64,000 nucleotides of DNA from Micromonospora radicis (GTDB lineage: Bacteria > Actinomycetota > Actinomycetes > Mycobacteriales > Micromonosporaceae): positions 124,001-188,000 of the forward strand of contig NZ_QXEC01000002.1 of the NCBI RefSeq assembly GCF_003583405.1, read 5' to 3'. Below are positions 53,940 to 62,201 of the stretch, in pieces. The position numbers were made by a program, and so were the translations under genes. How positions within the stretch are numbered: the stretch's first letter is position 1; every line of letters begins with the position of its first letter. The notes under the pieces are model-generated. The model was not told the DNA's origin and did not search any database. It saw nothing but the letters and a program-made list of their open reading frames with translations.

Positions 53940-54424
53940 GACGTGCGGTGTGTCCCGGCTCGTTCGACCCGGTCACCAACGGTCACCTCGACATCGTCGG
54001 CCGGGCCAGCCGGTTGTTCGACGAGGTGATCGTCGGCGTGCTGGTGAACCAGTCGAAGACCGGCCTGTTCACCGTCGAGGAGCGCATCGACATGCTCCGC
54101 GAGGTGACCGCCTCCTACGACAACGTACGGGTGGAGTCGTTCCGTGGGCTGTTGGTCGACTTCTGCCGGGCGCAGCGGGCAACCGTCCTGATCAAGGGAA
54201 TCCGAGCGGTCAGCGACTTCGACTACGAGTTGCAGATGGCCCAGATGAACATCGGCCTGGCCGGCGTGGAGACCCTGTTCATGCCTACCAACCCGCTCTA
54301 CTCGTTCCTCTCCTCCAGCCTCGTCAAGGACGTGGCCAAGTGGGGCGGCGACGTCACCCCGCACGTCCCCGACCTGGTCCGCGACGCCCTGAAAGCTCGC
54401 CTCTCCCCACCCCCCACCCCCTGA
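53936..54424 (+). CDS. coaD: Phosphopantetheine adenylyltransferase
   Basis: Fourth step of coenzyme A synthesis. 162 aa. Nucleotidyltransferase motif GSFDPVTNGHLDI (residues about 8-20) and C-terminal YSFLSSSLVKDVA. ATG 53936 overlaps the rsmD stop (ATGA). The final RLSPPPTP tail is encoded by the start of a C-rich tract belonging to the repeat that follows, so the C-terminus may have been rewritten by it. Confidence 0.96.
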   Translation: MRRAVCPGSFDPVTNGHLDIVGRASRLFDEVIVGVLVNQSKTGLFTVEERIDMLREVTASYDNVRVESFRGLLVDFCRAQRATVLIKGIRAVSDFDYELQMAQMNIGLAGVETLFMPTNPLYSFLSSSLVKDVAKWGGDVTPHVPDLVRDALKARLSPPPTP

Positions 54425-54630
54425 ACCGCCCCCTCCCTCCCTCGCCGGGCCTCCCCTCGCCGCGCCGATCTTGAACTTTCGGTCCCCCCTTGACGGGGGT
54501 ATGCGGCTTGTGCGGCGGCAAGAAGTGCAAGATCAACTCGAGTGGGTGCGTGGGGTGCGTACGTGTGGGGGTGCGGTGGGATGGCGACTCGCGGGGGAGG
54601 GGGTGGGGTGTGGGTGGGGTGGGGGACGAC
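54405..54630. repeat. Composite element: C-tract, palindrome, G-tract (copy 2)
   Basis: A C-rich stretch (54405-54460) leads to an imperfect inverted repeat GATCTTGAACTT / AAGTGCAAGATC (54467-54478 with 54523-54534, one mismatch) whose right end continues AAC, as in copy 1 at 26438-26504. Inside is a CCCC-TTGA-GGGG hairpin (about 54485-54499). A G-rich tract (54541-54630, several G4-G5 runs) follows. The 278-base gap between coaD and sepIVA is mostly this element. Confidence 0.65.
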
Positions 54631-54702
54631 ATTATTGGGTGAAGCGGGAAGTTGGCCTTAGCCCGCATGATGTAGGTCGGCCTGACCAACGACAGGAGTG
54701 AG

Positions 54703-55206
54703 GTGCCGGTGGACCCGCTCGACCGCATCGAGGAACTGATCGCCATCGTGGAGCAGGCGCGCTCCGTCCCGATGTCGCGCAACAACTGCATGGTCGATCG
54801 GGGCGAGATGATCGCCGCCCTCGACGAACTGCGCGCTGAGCTTCCGGCTGACCTGCGCCGGGCCGCCGCCCTGCTGGACGAGCGGGACAAGATCATGGAG
54901 GCCGGTAAGCGGGAGGCCGACCGGATCATCAGCGAGGGTGAGGCGGAACACGCCCGCCTGGTCTCGGTGAACGAGATCACCGTCTCCGCCGAGCACGAGG
55001 GGGCGCGGATCATCGCCGAGGCCCGAGCCGAGGCGCAGCGGCTGCGCGAGGAGGTCGACGACTACGTCGACACCGCGCTGGCCAACTTCGAGCAGTTCCT
55101 CACCCGGGCCCTGGCCTCCATCGAGCGGGGGCGGGACAAGATGCACGCGCTGCGGGAGATCGGCACCTTCGGCGGCGAGGAGGCGGAGCGGCCGCTGCCG
55201 TTCTGA
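54703..55206 (+). CDS. sepIVA: SepIVA-like DivIVA-domain septation protein
   Basis: 167 aa, almost wholly alpha-helical: DPLDRIEELIAIVEQARSVPMSRNNCMVDRGEMIAALDEL-type N-terminal part, then long coiled coil (residues about 55-145). Corresponds to mycobacterial Rv2927c/SepIVA, needed for septum formation and cell-wall synthesis; same neighbours. GTG 54703 has AGGAG 4 nt upstream; GTG 54709 gives better spacing and is the alternative. Confidence 0.88.
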   Translation: MPVDPLDRIEELIAIVEQARSVPMSRNNCMVDRGEMIAALDELRAELPADLRRAAALLDERDKIMEAGKREADRIISEGEAEHARLVSVNEITVSAEHEGARIIAEARAEAQRLREEVDDYVDTALANFEQFLTRALASIERGRDKMHALREIGTFGGEEAERPLPF

Positions 55207-55380
55207 GCGATGCCGCCGTTGACGACGGCGGCGACGCGCGTACCGTTGCCCCTGCGAAATCGGGCCGACCGCAACCGGCGCCGCGGCCCGCCACCAGCCA
55301 GGGGGCCGCCCCCGGTTCGACGTTCGAGGGCCTGTCCAGGTAACCTCGTTTGTCGGCCTCTCACCGGCCGGAGTCTGACT

Positions 55381-55944
55381 ATGCCCAAACACTCACCCAA
55401 CCCACTCGACCCCAGGTCGCCGCTGGTCCTCGACACGAGGGAACTCCCGCGCCGGCCTGGTGCGTTGCGTGCCGTCAAGCGGGTGGTACCGGCACCGTCG
55501 GACCTCGGCGTGGAGTTGATCAGCGTGCCGGAGGGCGCGGACCTCGATCTCGATCTGCGGATGGAGTCGGTGTCCGAGGGCGTGCTCGTGTCGGGGACCG
55601 TCAGCGGTCCGGTCCGGGGCGAGTGCGGTCGCTGCCTGCGCGAGATCAACGACTCGGTGACGGTGACGATCCAGGAGCTGTACGCGTACGAGAACAGCAC
55701 CACGGACGCCACCACCGAGGAAGACGAGGTCGGTCGAATGCAGGGCGACCTGATCAACCTGGAACCGACGCTGCGGGACGCGGTGGTGCTCGCGCTGCCG
55801 ACCAACCCGCTGTGCCGCCAGGACTGCCCCGGCCTGTGCCCCGACTGCGGGGTGCACTGGGACGATCTGCCGGCCGACCACAGTCACCAGCAGATCGACC
55901 CGCGTTGGGCGGGCCTGTCGCAACTGACCCGTACAGAGGAGTAA
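55381..55944 (+). CDS. DUF177/YceD-family protein
   Basis: 187 aa. Linked to 23S rRNA accumulation in E. coli and plants, and always before rpmF. Cys motifs GECGRCLREI near residue 80 and CRQDCPGLCPDCG near 142 suggest zinc binding. ATG 55381 has CGGAG 8 nt upstream. TAACCT at 55341-55346 may be its -10 box. rpmF follows after 5 bases. Confidence 0.9.
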   Translation: MPKHSPNPLDPRSPLVLDTRELPRRPGALRAVKRVVPAPSDLGVELISVPEGADLDLDLRMESVSEGVLVSGTVSGPVRGECGRCLREINDSVTVTIQELYAYENSTTDATTEEDEVGRMQGDLINLEPTLRDAVVLALPTNPLCRQDCPGLCPDCGVHWDDLPADHSHQQIDPRWAGLSQLTRTEE

Positions 55945-55949
55945 GAACC

Positions 55950-56123
55950 GTGGCCGTCCCCAAGCGCAAGATGTCGCGCAGCAACACCCGGTCCCGCCGG
56001 GCGAACTGGAAGGCCGCGGCGGTCGCGACCGTGGCCTGCCCGCAGTGCAAGTCGGCCAAGCTGCCGCACACCGCCTGCTCCGTCTGCGGCACCTACAACG
56101 GCCGCCAGGTCCTCGAGGTCTGA
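55950..56123 (+). CDS. rpmF: Ribosomal protein L32 (zinc-binding form)
   Basis: 57 aa 50S protein: AVPKRKMSRSNTRSRR start, and zinc ribbon CPQC...CSVC. GTG 55950 has AGAGGAG 7 nt upstream that includes the DUF177 stop. Operon DUF177-rpmF-plsX-rnc-mutM. Confidence 0.97.
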   Translation: MAVPKRKMSRSNTRSRRANWKAAAVATVACPQCKSAKLPHTACSVCGTYNGRQVLEV

Positions 56124-56134
56124 CCGGACGCCGA

Positions 56135-57205
56135 GTGACGTCTCCGACCACGGGTCGGGCGACGCGCACACCCCGGCGATCGCCCGTTGCTCCCGCCGAC
56201 GCCGGCCGGGTCTCCCCGGCCGGCGTCGTCACGGAGCCGGGCACCGCACGGATCGCCGTTGACCTCCTCGGCGGGGACGACGCTCCCGACGTGGTGGTGG
56301 ACGGCGCTCTACGGGCGGTGCGTGCCGACCCGAACCTGCATCTCCTGCTCGTCGGCCCGACAACGGCAGCCGCCGCGCTGATCGACGCCCTCGATCCGGC
56401 CGAACGGGTCCGGATCACGCTTCGGCCGGCGCGTACCGCCGTGGACATGGCCGACGATCTCACCGCGGCCCGGGCCGACTCGACGGTCCGTGCCGCCGTC
56501 GCCGCGGTCCGCGCCGGACAGGCCGACGCGTTGGTCTCCGCCGGCTCCACCGGTGCCACGGTCACCGCCGCCGCCCTCGGGCTCGGCCGGTGGCGTGAGG
56601 TCCGGCGCCCCGCGCTGGTCGCCACGCTGCCCGGTGTCTCCGGGCCGGTCGTCCTGCTCGACGTCGGCGGCTCGCTGGAACCGAGTCCGGCGACCCTGGC
56701 CCGGCACGCGGTGCTCGGCGCCGCGTACGCCGCGGTCGCCCACGGTCTCGCCGCGCCCCGGGTGGGGCTGCTCTCCGTGGGCACCGAACCCGGCAAGGGC
56801 GACCGCGCCCGCCGCCTCACCGACCCGGTGCTCAGCGCTGCGGAACTGCCCGGTGACGCACGGTACGTCGGGCTGGTCGAGGGCTACGACGTCTGCCTCG
56901 GCACGCGCGCCGATGTCGTGGTCACCGACGGGTTCACCGGTAACGTGCTGCTCAAGGCCGTCGAGGGCGCGTACACCATGGCCGGCGGGTCACCGCCCGA
57001 CGGGGGTGCCCCCCGGGCGGCCGCCCTGCTCGGGGTGGCCGGGACCGTGGTGGTCTGCCACGGCGCCGCCCGGCCCACCGACATCGCCTCCGGCATCGCG
57101 CTGGCCGCCCACCTCTGGCGGCGGGCCGCCACCGACCGGGTCGCCGCGCTGATCGCCGGGGACCGCACCGATCGCACGACCGACACCGAGGTACGCACAT
57201 CATGA
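56135..57205 (+). CDS. plsX: Phosphate acyltransferase PlsX
   Basis: Converts acyl-ACP to acyl-phosphate for phospholipid synthesis. 356 aa, with about 35 extra N-terminal residues before the family start [20 protein letters not shown] (usually DAMGGD). Further motifs [17 protein letters not shown] and [21 protein letters not shown] 56135, 11 bases after rpmF; GTG 56225 would give the standard length. TGA overlaps the rnc ATG. Confidence 0.93.
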   Translation: MTSPTTGRATRTPRRSPVAPADAGRVSPAGVVTEPGTARIAVDLLGGDDAPDVVVDGALRAVRADPNLHLLLVGPTTAAAALIDALDPAERVRITLRPARTAVDMADDLTAARADSTVRAAVAAVRAGQADALVSAGSTGATVTAAALGLGRWREVRRPALVATLPGVSGPVVLLDVGGSLEPSPATLARHAVLGAAYAAVAHGLAAPRVGLLSVGTEPGKGDRARRLTDPVLSAAELPGDARYVGLVEGYDVCLGTRADVVVTDGFTGNVLLKAVEGAYTMAGGSPPDGGAPRAAALLGVAGTVVVCHGAARPTDIASGIALAAHLWRRAATDRVAALIAGDRTDRTTDTEVRTS

Positions 57206-58089
57206 GCAACGACAAGCGACGGCGACCCGCCATCGGCCACCTCGAAGCAGCCTTCGGCGTGTCACTGGACCCGGACCTGCTGGAACGGGCACTGACCCAC
57301 CGTTCGTACGCCTACGAGAACGGCGGCCTGCCCACCAACGAGCGGCTCGAGTTCCTGGGCGACTCGGTACTCGGCGTGGTGATCACCACCGCGCTCTTCC
57401 ACAACCACCCGGACCTGCCCGAGGGGCAGTTGGCCAAGTTGCGGGCCAGCGTGGTCAACATGCGTGCCCTGGCCGACGTGGCCCGCGCCCTGGGCCCGGA
57501 CGGGCTCGGCCCGTACCTGCTGCTGGGCAAGGGCGAGGAGACCACCGGCGGACGGGACAAGGCGAGCATCCTGGCCGACACGCTGGAGGCGCTGCTCGGT
57601 GCGATCTACCTCCAGTACGGACTGGACACCACCGCCATCGTGATCCATCGCCTGTTCGACCCGCTGATGGCCGAGTCCGCGGGGCGCGGGGCCGCCCTGG
57701 ACTGGAAGACCAGCCTGCAGGAGTTGACCGCCGCGCTCGGCCTCGGCGTACCGGAGTACCGGATCGAGGGTGCCGGGCCGGACCATCTCAAGACCTTCAC
57801 CGCCTGGGTGGTGGTTGCCGGCAACCGGTACGGCGGCGCGGACGGGCGAAGCAAGAAGGAGGCCGAGCAGCGGGCGGCGGAGTCGGCCTGGCGGACCCTC
57901 AACGCGCAGGCCGAAGCCGCCGCCGAGCCGGTCGAGCCGGTGCCCGCCGAGCCGGTGCCCGCCGAGTCGGTGCCCGCCGAGCCGGTTCCGGCCGCCGGGG
58001 CGGGCGTCGAGCCGGTGGAGGCCGCGGTCGGGGACGGGCGGGTCGCCGCCGACGTCGCACAGTCCGAGGCGCAGGCGCACCGTGCCTGA
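57202..58089 (+). CDS. rnc: Ribonuclease III
   Basis: Cuts double-stranded RNA in rRNA and mRNA processing. 295 aa. RNase III signature [14 protein letters not shown] near residue 47 and the second catalytic Asp/Glu region [12 protein letters not shown]; a dsRNA-binding domain (about 160-230); then a 60-residue tail of [16 protein letters not shown] repeats absent from short homologues. ATG 57202 overlaps plsX; the end overlaps mutM by 8 bases. Confidence 0.96.
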   Translation: MSNDKRRRPAIGHLEAAFGVSLDPDLLERALTHRSYAYENGGLPTNERLEFLGDSVLGVVITTALFHNHPDLPEGQLAKLRASVVNMRALADVARALGPDGLGPYLLLGKGEETTGGRDKASILADTLEALLGAIYLQYGLDTTAIVIHRLFDPLMAESAGRGAALDWKTSLQELTAALGLGVPEYRIEGAGPDHLKTFTAWVVVAGNRYGGADGRSKKEAEQRAAESAWRTLNAQAEAAAEPVEPVPAEPVPAESVPAEPVPAAGAGVEPVEAAVGDGRVAADVAQSEAQAHRA

Positions 58090-58939
58090 ACTGCCCGAGG
58101 TGGAGACCGTCCGGCAGGGCCTGTCCCGCTGGGTCATCGGCCGACGGATCGACACGGTCGAGGTACGCCACCCCCGGGCGGTACGCCGGCACGTGCCCGG
58201 CGGTGTCCACTTCGCCGACGTGCTGGCCGGTCGGACGGTGCTCGACGTACGCCGTCGCGGCAAGTACCTCTGGCTACCGCTGGACAGCGGGGACGCGGTG
58301 ATCGGGCATCTCGGGATGTCCGGCCAACTGCTGCTGCAACCGGTCACCGCACCGGACGAGACGCACCTGCGGGTGCGTTTCCGCTTCACCGACGACGGCC
58401 CCGAACTGCGCTTCGTCGACCAGCGGACGTTCGGCGGGTTGTCGGTCAGCGAGGGCGGCGCGACGCTACCCACGGAGATCGCGCACATCGCGCGGGATCC
58501 GCTGGACCCGGAGTTCTCCGACGACGAGTTCGTCGCCGCGCTACGCCGACGGCGTACCGAGGTCAAGCGGGCGTTGCTCGACCAGACACTGATCTCCGGG
58601 GTGGGCAACATCTACGCGGACGAGGCGTTGTGGCGGGCCCGGCTGCACGGCAACCGGCCGACCGACGCGCTGACCGGCCCGGCCGCCCGGCGGCTGCTCG
58701 GCCACGTGCGGGACGTCCTCGGCGAGGCGATCACCGCGGGCGGCACCAGCTTCGACGCCCTCTACGTCAACGTCAACGGCGAGAGCGGCTACTTCGACCG
58801 GTCGTTGAACGTCTACGGCCGCGAGGGCCAGCCCTGCCGCGAGTGCGGTGCGCCGATCCGCCGCGAGGCGTTCATGAACCGCTCGTCGTACAGCTGTCCC
58901 CGCTGCCAGCCACGCCCGCGAGCCGCGCTGCGCGGTTGA
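58082..58939 (+). CDS. mutM: Formamidopyrimidine-DNA glycosylase
   Basis: Removes 8-oxoguanine and formamidopyrimidines from DNA. 285 aa. N-terminal [13 protein letters not shown] with catalytic Pro2/Glu3, Lys in [25 protein letters not shown], and the C-terminal zinc finger CRECG...CPRC. GTG 58082 is the start because Pro must be residue 2; it lies inside the end of rnc. Confidence 0.97.
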   Translation: MPELPEVETVRQGLSRWVIGRRIDTVEVRHPRAVRRHVPGGVHFADVLAGRTVLDVRRRGKYLWLPLDSGDAVIGHLGMSGQLLLQPVTAPDETHLRVRFRFTDDGPELRFVDQRTFGGLSVSEGGATLPTEIAHIARDPLDPEFSDDEFVAALRRRRTEVKRALLDQTLISGVGNIYADEALWRARLHGNRPTDALTGPAARRLLGHVRDVLGEAITAGGTSFDALYVNVNGESGYFDRSLNVYGREGQPCRECGAPIRREAFMNRSSYSCPRCQPRPRAALRG

Positions 58940-58996
58940 CCGCCGGGACCGGGCGATCCGTGCCGGCGCACCCGGGGATCGGCCGGTCGGCGCCGG

Positions 58997-59833
58997 TCAC
59001 GCTGGTGGGCAGGGCAGCCGCCAGGCGTCCAGGGTGCGGTTCTTGCGGATGGAGGCGAAGCCGTAGCCGACACTGGTGACGCAGAAGTCCGCCGTCGAGC
59101 CCGAGTACTCGACGTGGAAGACCGGCTTGCCGGCGTCGGCGAAGGGCAGCAGCTTGTCGCACTGCGCCAGCCGTACGCACTCCTCGTTGACGGCGAAGTC
59201 GAAGTCCGGTGCCAGCGCCGTGACCTGCCCGAGGTTGCCGAGCAGGCCGGGGGAGAGTTCCAGGGAGCGGGCCAGCCCGGCGACCTGCCGGTCGAACTGC
59301 AACTGGTCGTCGAACTCCAGTGGCAGGCCGGAGGGGTGCGCGTAGCCGTCGGCGTCGGCGAGCAGCACCGCACCGAAGCCCTTGCCGCGGCACAGTCGGA
59401 ACCGGTCGGCCAGCACCGGCCGCAGCGCGTCCCACCGCCGTACGTCCAGCCAGCTGCGGCCGGTGCCGGCGACCGCGGCACCCCGCAGGTGAGCCGGGTA
59501 GCGGCTCGCGTCCGGGTCGTCGGGGTGCACCGACCCGACGTACACCTGGCAGACCAGCCGGCGGCCCAGCGACCGTAGCTCGGCGGTCTCTGCCGTGGTG
59601 GTGGTGACCGGGTCGAGCACGAAGACGTCCGCCTCCACCGTCGGGTCCAGCACCCCGTCCAGCTGCCACTGCCACTGCCAGTGGCGGGCCGAGGCGACCG
59701 GCCAACTGGTCGGCGCGCCGGGTGGGGTGAGATCGGGCCGGCAGGCGGCCGTGGCGGTGAGCAGCACGACAGCGACGCCGAGCGGCAGCACGCGGCCCAT
59801 CCGTCGTGCCGGCTGCCCATCCCGCCCGATCAT
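58997..59833 (-). CDS. GH114-like lipoprotein (polygalactosaminidase family)
   Basis: 278 aa. Signal sequence with lipobox LLTATAAC (residues about 15-24), so a membrane-anchored lipoprotein outside the cell. The domain shows WQWQLDG, VFVLDPVTT, CQVYVGSVHPDDPDASRYP, SWLDVRRWDALRPVLADR, KGFGAVLLADADGY and VNEECVR...FHVEYSG, the pattern of GH114 endo-alpha-1,4-polygalactosaminidases that cleave galactosaminogalactan-type polymers. ATG 59833 has GGAG 8 nt upstream; GTG 59845 is the alternative. Substrate inferred. Confidence 0.8.
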   Translation of the reverse strand: MIGRDGQPARRMGRVLPLGVAVVLLTATAACRPDLTPPGAPTSWPVASARHWQWQWQLDGVLDPTVEADVFVLDPVTTTTAETAELRSLGRRLVCQVYVGSVHPDDPDASRYPAHLRGAAVAGTGRSWLDVRRWDALRPVLADRFRLCRGKGFGAVLLADADGYAHPSGLPLEFDDQLQFDRQVAGLARSLELSPGLLGNLGQVTALAPDFDFAVNEECVRLAQCDKLLPFADAGKPVFHVEYSGSTADFCVTSVGYGFASIRKNRTLDAWRLPCPPA

Positions 59834-59990
59834 CCCCAGCTCCACGGATCGCGGGGCGGCGTCGCGCCGCCCGAGCCGGTACGCCGGCTCCGGCGTACCT
59901 CACCGGGTCAAACGAGCACAGACCTGACAAGGACTCGCGCTCCGCGGCGGGACAGGTGCGCGCGGTGCCGGGTGGTCGGCGGGCGTGGGG

Positions 59991-61403
59991 TCAGCGGGGT
60001 GCGGCGAAGACCTGGGTCCAGTACGGGCCGTTGCTGTTCGCCACGCCGACGCCGATCTCGGTGAAGGCGCAGTTCAGGATGTTGGCGCGGTGTCCGTCGC
60101 TGTTCATCCAGGCGTCCATGACGGCCGCTGGCGTCTGCTGGTTCCAGGCGACGTTCTCGCCGTAGGTGCGCCAGGCGTACCCGACCCGGTCGATCCGGTC
60201 ACCGGGGTCGCTGCCGTCGCTGCCGGTATGCGACATGTTCTGATTGTCGGCCTGGTCCTGGCTGTGCCGCTGGGCTGCGGTCATCAGCTTGTCGTCGATG
60301 CTCAACGCACCGCAGCCGGCCTTCGCCCGTTCCGCGTTGACCAGCTCGACTACCTGCGCCGCCTGGGTGCCGGCTCCGCTGGACGGGGAGGACGTGGCGG
60401 GGGCGGGGGCCGTGGCGCTGCGGCTCGGGGCGCCCTGCCGCGCGACGCCCTGCCGGGAGGCGGCGTTGCTGCGCGACGGCGTGGGTGTGGGCCGGGCGGT
60501 CCGGCTGGGCGACGGGGACGCGGCGGCGGTGCTCGGGGAGGTGCTGGGGCTCGGACTCGGCGAGTCGAGCGTGTCGAAGGGGAGGACCGGCTCCTCCTCG
60601 GGCGCCGCGGGTGCCGTGGCGACGGGCAGGTCACCGGCGGTGGTGTTGGTCGGCGCGTCGTCGCCGGGCAGCGCGAGGGCCGCGACGCCGATGCTGACCA
60701 CCAGCGTGGCCGCCGCGGCGGCACCGCCCATCACCAGCGGGCGGGACAACCGGCGGCCGGTGCCGCGCGGCGCGGCGGCGGCGGGCTCCGGCCCGGTCAC
60801 CCCGCCACGGTCGTCACCCGGTACGTCGTACGACCCGTCCCATCGGCCGTGCTCGTACTGCTGGGGCTCGCCGTACCGCTGGCTGTCCTCGTACCGCTGG
60901 GTGTCCTCCCACCGCACCCGGTCGTGGGGTGGGGTCTGCTCCCACCGGGGGTGCTCGTGGGGCTGGCTCTCGTCGTGCCGGCCGAGGTGGTCGTACTGGT
61001 CGGGTTCGGGGGCTGCGTGCCGGGCGTGCTGGCCGGTGTCGTGTGCGGCGCCGATCCGGCTGGTGGGCTCCTCGGCCGACCAGCCCTGGTACCCGCTCAC
61101 CGGCTCGTCGGCACGACCGGGTCCGTTCGGCTGCCAGGCCGGGTGCTGGTCGTAGCGGTCCTGCTCCGGGTACGCCCGCTCGGCCGTCGCCGGGTCGCCG
61201 GGGCGCCACTGCTCGGTGGGCTGGTCGCGGTACCAGTCGGCGGGCGAGTTGGCCGGCTCCGGCTCGTCGCCGAACAGGTACGACGATCGCGGCGCCGGGC
61301 GGTCGGTCAACCAGGCCGGGTCGTCGTTCGCCGGTTCCGGTCGCCGGGCCGTGTGCTCCGGGTCGGTCGGTTCGTTCCAGCCGTGCACGCCTGTCGCCTC
61401 CAC
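59991..61403 (-). CDS. Membrane-anchored CAP/SCP-domain protein
   Basis: 470 aa. Residues 1-225 are hydrophilic, Pro/Glu/Gln/Trp-Tyr-rich and disordered (cytoplasmic), then one membrane helix (about 232-255), an external Ser/Pro/Thr-rich linker (265-345) and a C-terminal CAP domain (about 348-470) with VVELVNAERAKAGC, SHTGSDGSDPGDRI, YGENVAWNQQTPAAVMDAWMNS and the HRANILNCAFTEIGVG signature. Extracellular role unknown. GTG 61403; promoter TTGCTG-18-TAGCGT on the minus strand. Confidence 0.88.
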   Translation of the reverse strand: MEATGVHGWNEPTDPEHTARRPEPANDDPAWLTDRPAPRSSYLFGDEPEPANSPADWYRDQPTEQWRPGDPATAERAYPEQDRYDQHPAWQPNGPGRADEPVSGYQGWSAEEPTSRIGAAHDTGQHARHAAPEPDQYDHLGRHDESQPHEHPRWEQTPPHDRVRWEDTQRYEDSQRYGEPQQYEHGRWDGSYDVPGDDRGGVTGPEPAAAAPRGTGRRLSRPLVMGGAAAAATLVVSIGVAALALPGDDAPTNTTAGDLPVATAPAAPEEEPVLPFDTLDSPSPSPSTSPSTAAASPSPSRTARPTPTPSRSNAASRQGVARQGAPSRSATAPAPATSSPSSGAGTQAAQVVELVNAERAKAGCGALSIDDKLMTAAQRHSQDQADNQNMSHTGSDGSDPGDRIDRVGYAWRTYGENVAWNQQTPAAVMDAWMNSDGHRANILNCAFTEIGVGVANSNGPYWTQVFAAPR

Positions 61404-61425
61404 GGGTCGGGTACGGGCCGGGGTG

Positions 61426-61455
61426 ACGCTACGTGGTCGTTACGAACAGCAGCAA
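61426..61455 (-). promoter_or_regulatory. Promoter of the CAP-domain gene
   Basis: On the minus strand TTGCTG (61455-61450) and TAGCGT (61431-61426) are 18 nt apart. Predicted start 15-20 nt before GTG 61403. Confidence 0.45.
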
Positions 61456-61617
61456 CGTGGCTAAGGAAGAGTTAAGAGGACCCTGTACGTCCGGGTGAGT
61501 TGAACTGCCGATTCGGAGCGTAGAGTCGGGGTGTCCGGACAGAGTGTGTCCGCGCCGTGTGGCAGCCCCCCGTGACGGGCCAGGTAGGCATCGAGATGAT
61601 CTACGGCCTGTGAAAAC

Positions 61618-61647
61618 TTGACGAAGTGGGGGCTGTCGGCTCACTAT
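61618..61647 (+). promoter_or_regulatory. Promoter of the coiled-coil gene
   Basis: TTGACG (61618-61623) and CACTAT (61642-61647), 18 nt apart. Start near 61654 gives an untranslated leader of about 105 nt before ATG 61760. Confidence 0.5.
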
Positions 61648-61759
61648 GGAGATGTCGCCAGTCGCGCCCGGCCGTGCCCAGAATTCGTGGGGATGGTAGT
61701 CGCGTACACAAGGGCGCGCGTTGGCCGGCTTCTCCGGCAGCGCAATTCAAGGAGTCAAC

Positions 61760-61954
61760 ATGGCGAAGGCCCTCTACGGCCACGTAGGTGCGGCGCCCGA
61801 TCGGCGCCTGCTCGACGAGGTCACCCGACTGCGTGCCAGGGTTCAGTCACTGGAGTTCGAGGTCACCCGGCTGCGTGCTGAGAACGATCGGCTCGCGGCG
61901 GCTGCGGCAGAGGCGGACGATCTGCTTCGTCTGGCCGAGCCCGCGCTGACCTGA
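61760..61954 (+). CDS. Small coiled-coil protein (64 aa)
   Basis: 64 aa: MAKALYGHVGAAPDRRLLDEV then a heptad pattern of Leu/Val and Arg/Glu (residues about 19-55) forming a coiled coil. Conserved among actinobacteria, function unknown. ATG 61760 has AAGGAG 7 nt upstream and a good upstream promoter. Precedes smc by about 250 bases with a weak hairpin between. Confidence 0.8.
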   Translation: MAKALYGHVGAAPDRRLLDEVTRLRARVQSLEFEVTRLRAENDRLAAAAAEADDLLRLAEPALT

Positions 61955-61995
61955 TCCACCTGGCCGCCACAACCGAATAGCACCACCCGCACGAA

Positions 61996-62022
61996 GCGCG
62001 CCGACACCAAGTGCCGGCGCGC
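61996..62022 (+). terminator. Possible terminator after the coiled-coil gene
   Basis: 8-bp stem GCGCGCCG and complement (61996-62003 with 62015-62022), 11-nt loop. Weak; GC-only stems are common here by chance. Confidence 0.4.
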
Positions 62023-62201
62023 GGTTCTGTGCGTACCCATCCGGTATGGGTGATTCGGGCGGTGCCGGCACCGGCGGTCCGGTGCCGACCGGCAGGCGGG
62101 TCGCGTGGCGCGGGCCACCTGGTCGCGGGTTAGTCTGCGGGTTCACCAGGGGTCGCGCAGCCGGGCGACGGTACGGGCGGCCACCGGACGAGGATCGAGA
62201 A

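Larger units (their letters stand above)
61404..61759. other. Divergent promoter region before the coiled-coil gene
   Basis: Contains the minus-strand promoter of the CAP gene (61426-61455) and the plus-strand promoter at 61618-61647. The stretch 61480-61610 between them has no gene and no recognised RNA motif; TAGAGT at 61521-61526 is an additional plus-strand -10 word. Confidence 0.5.
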
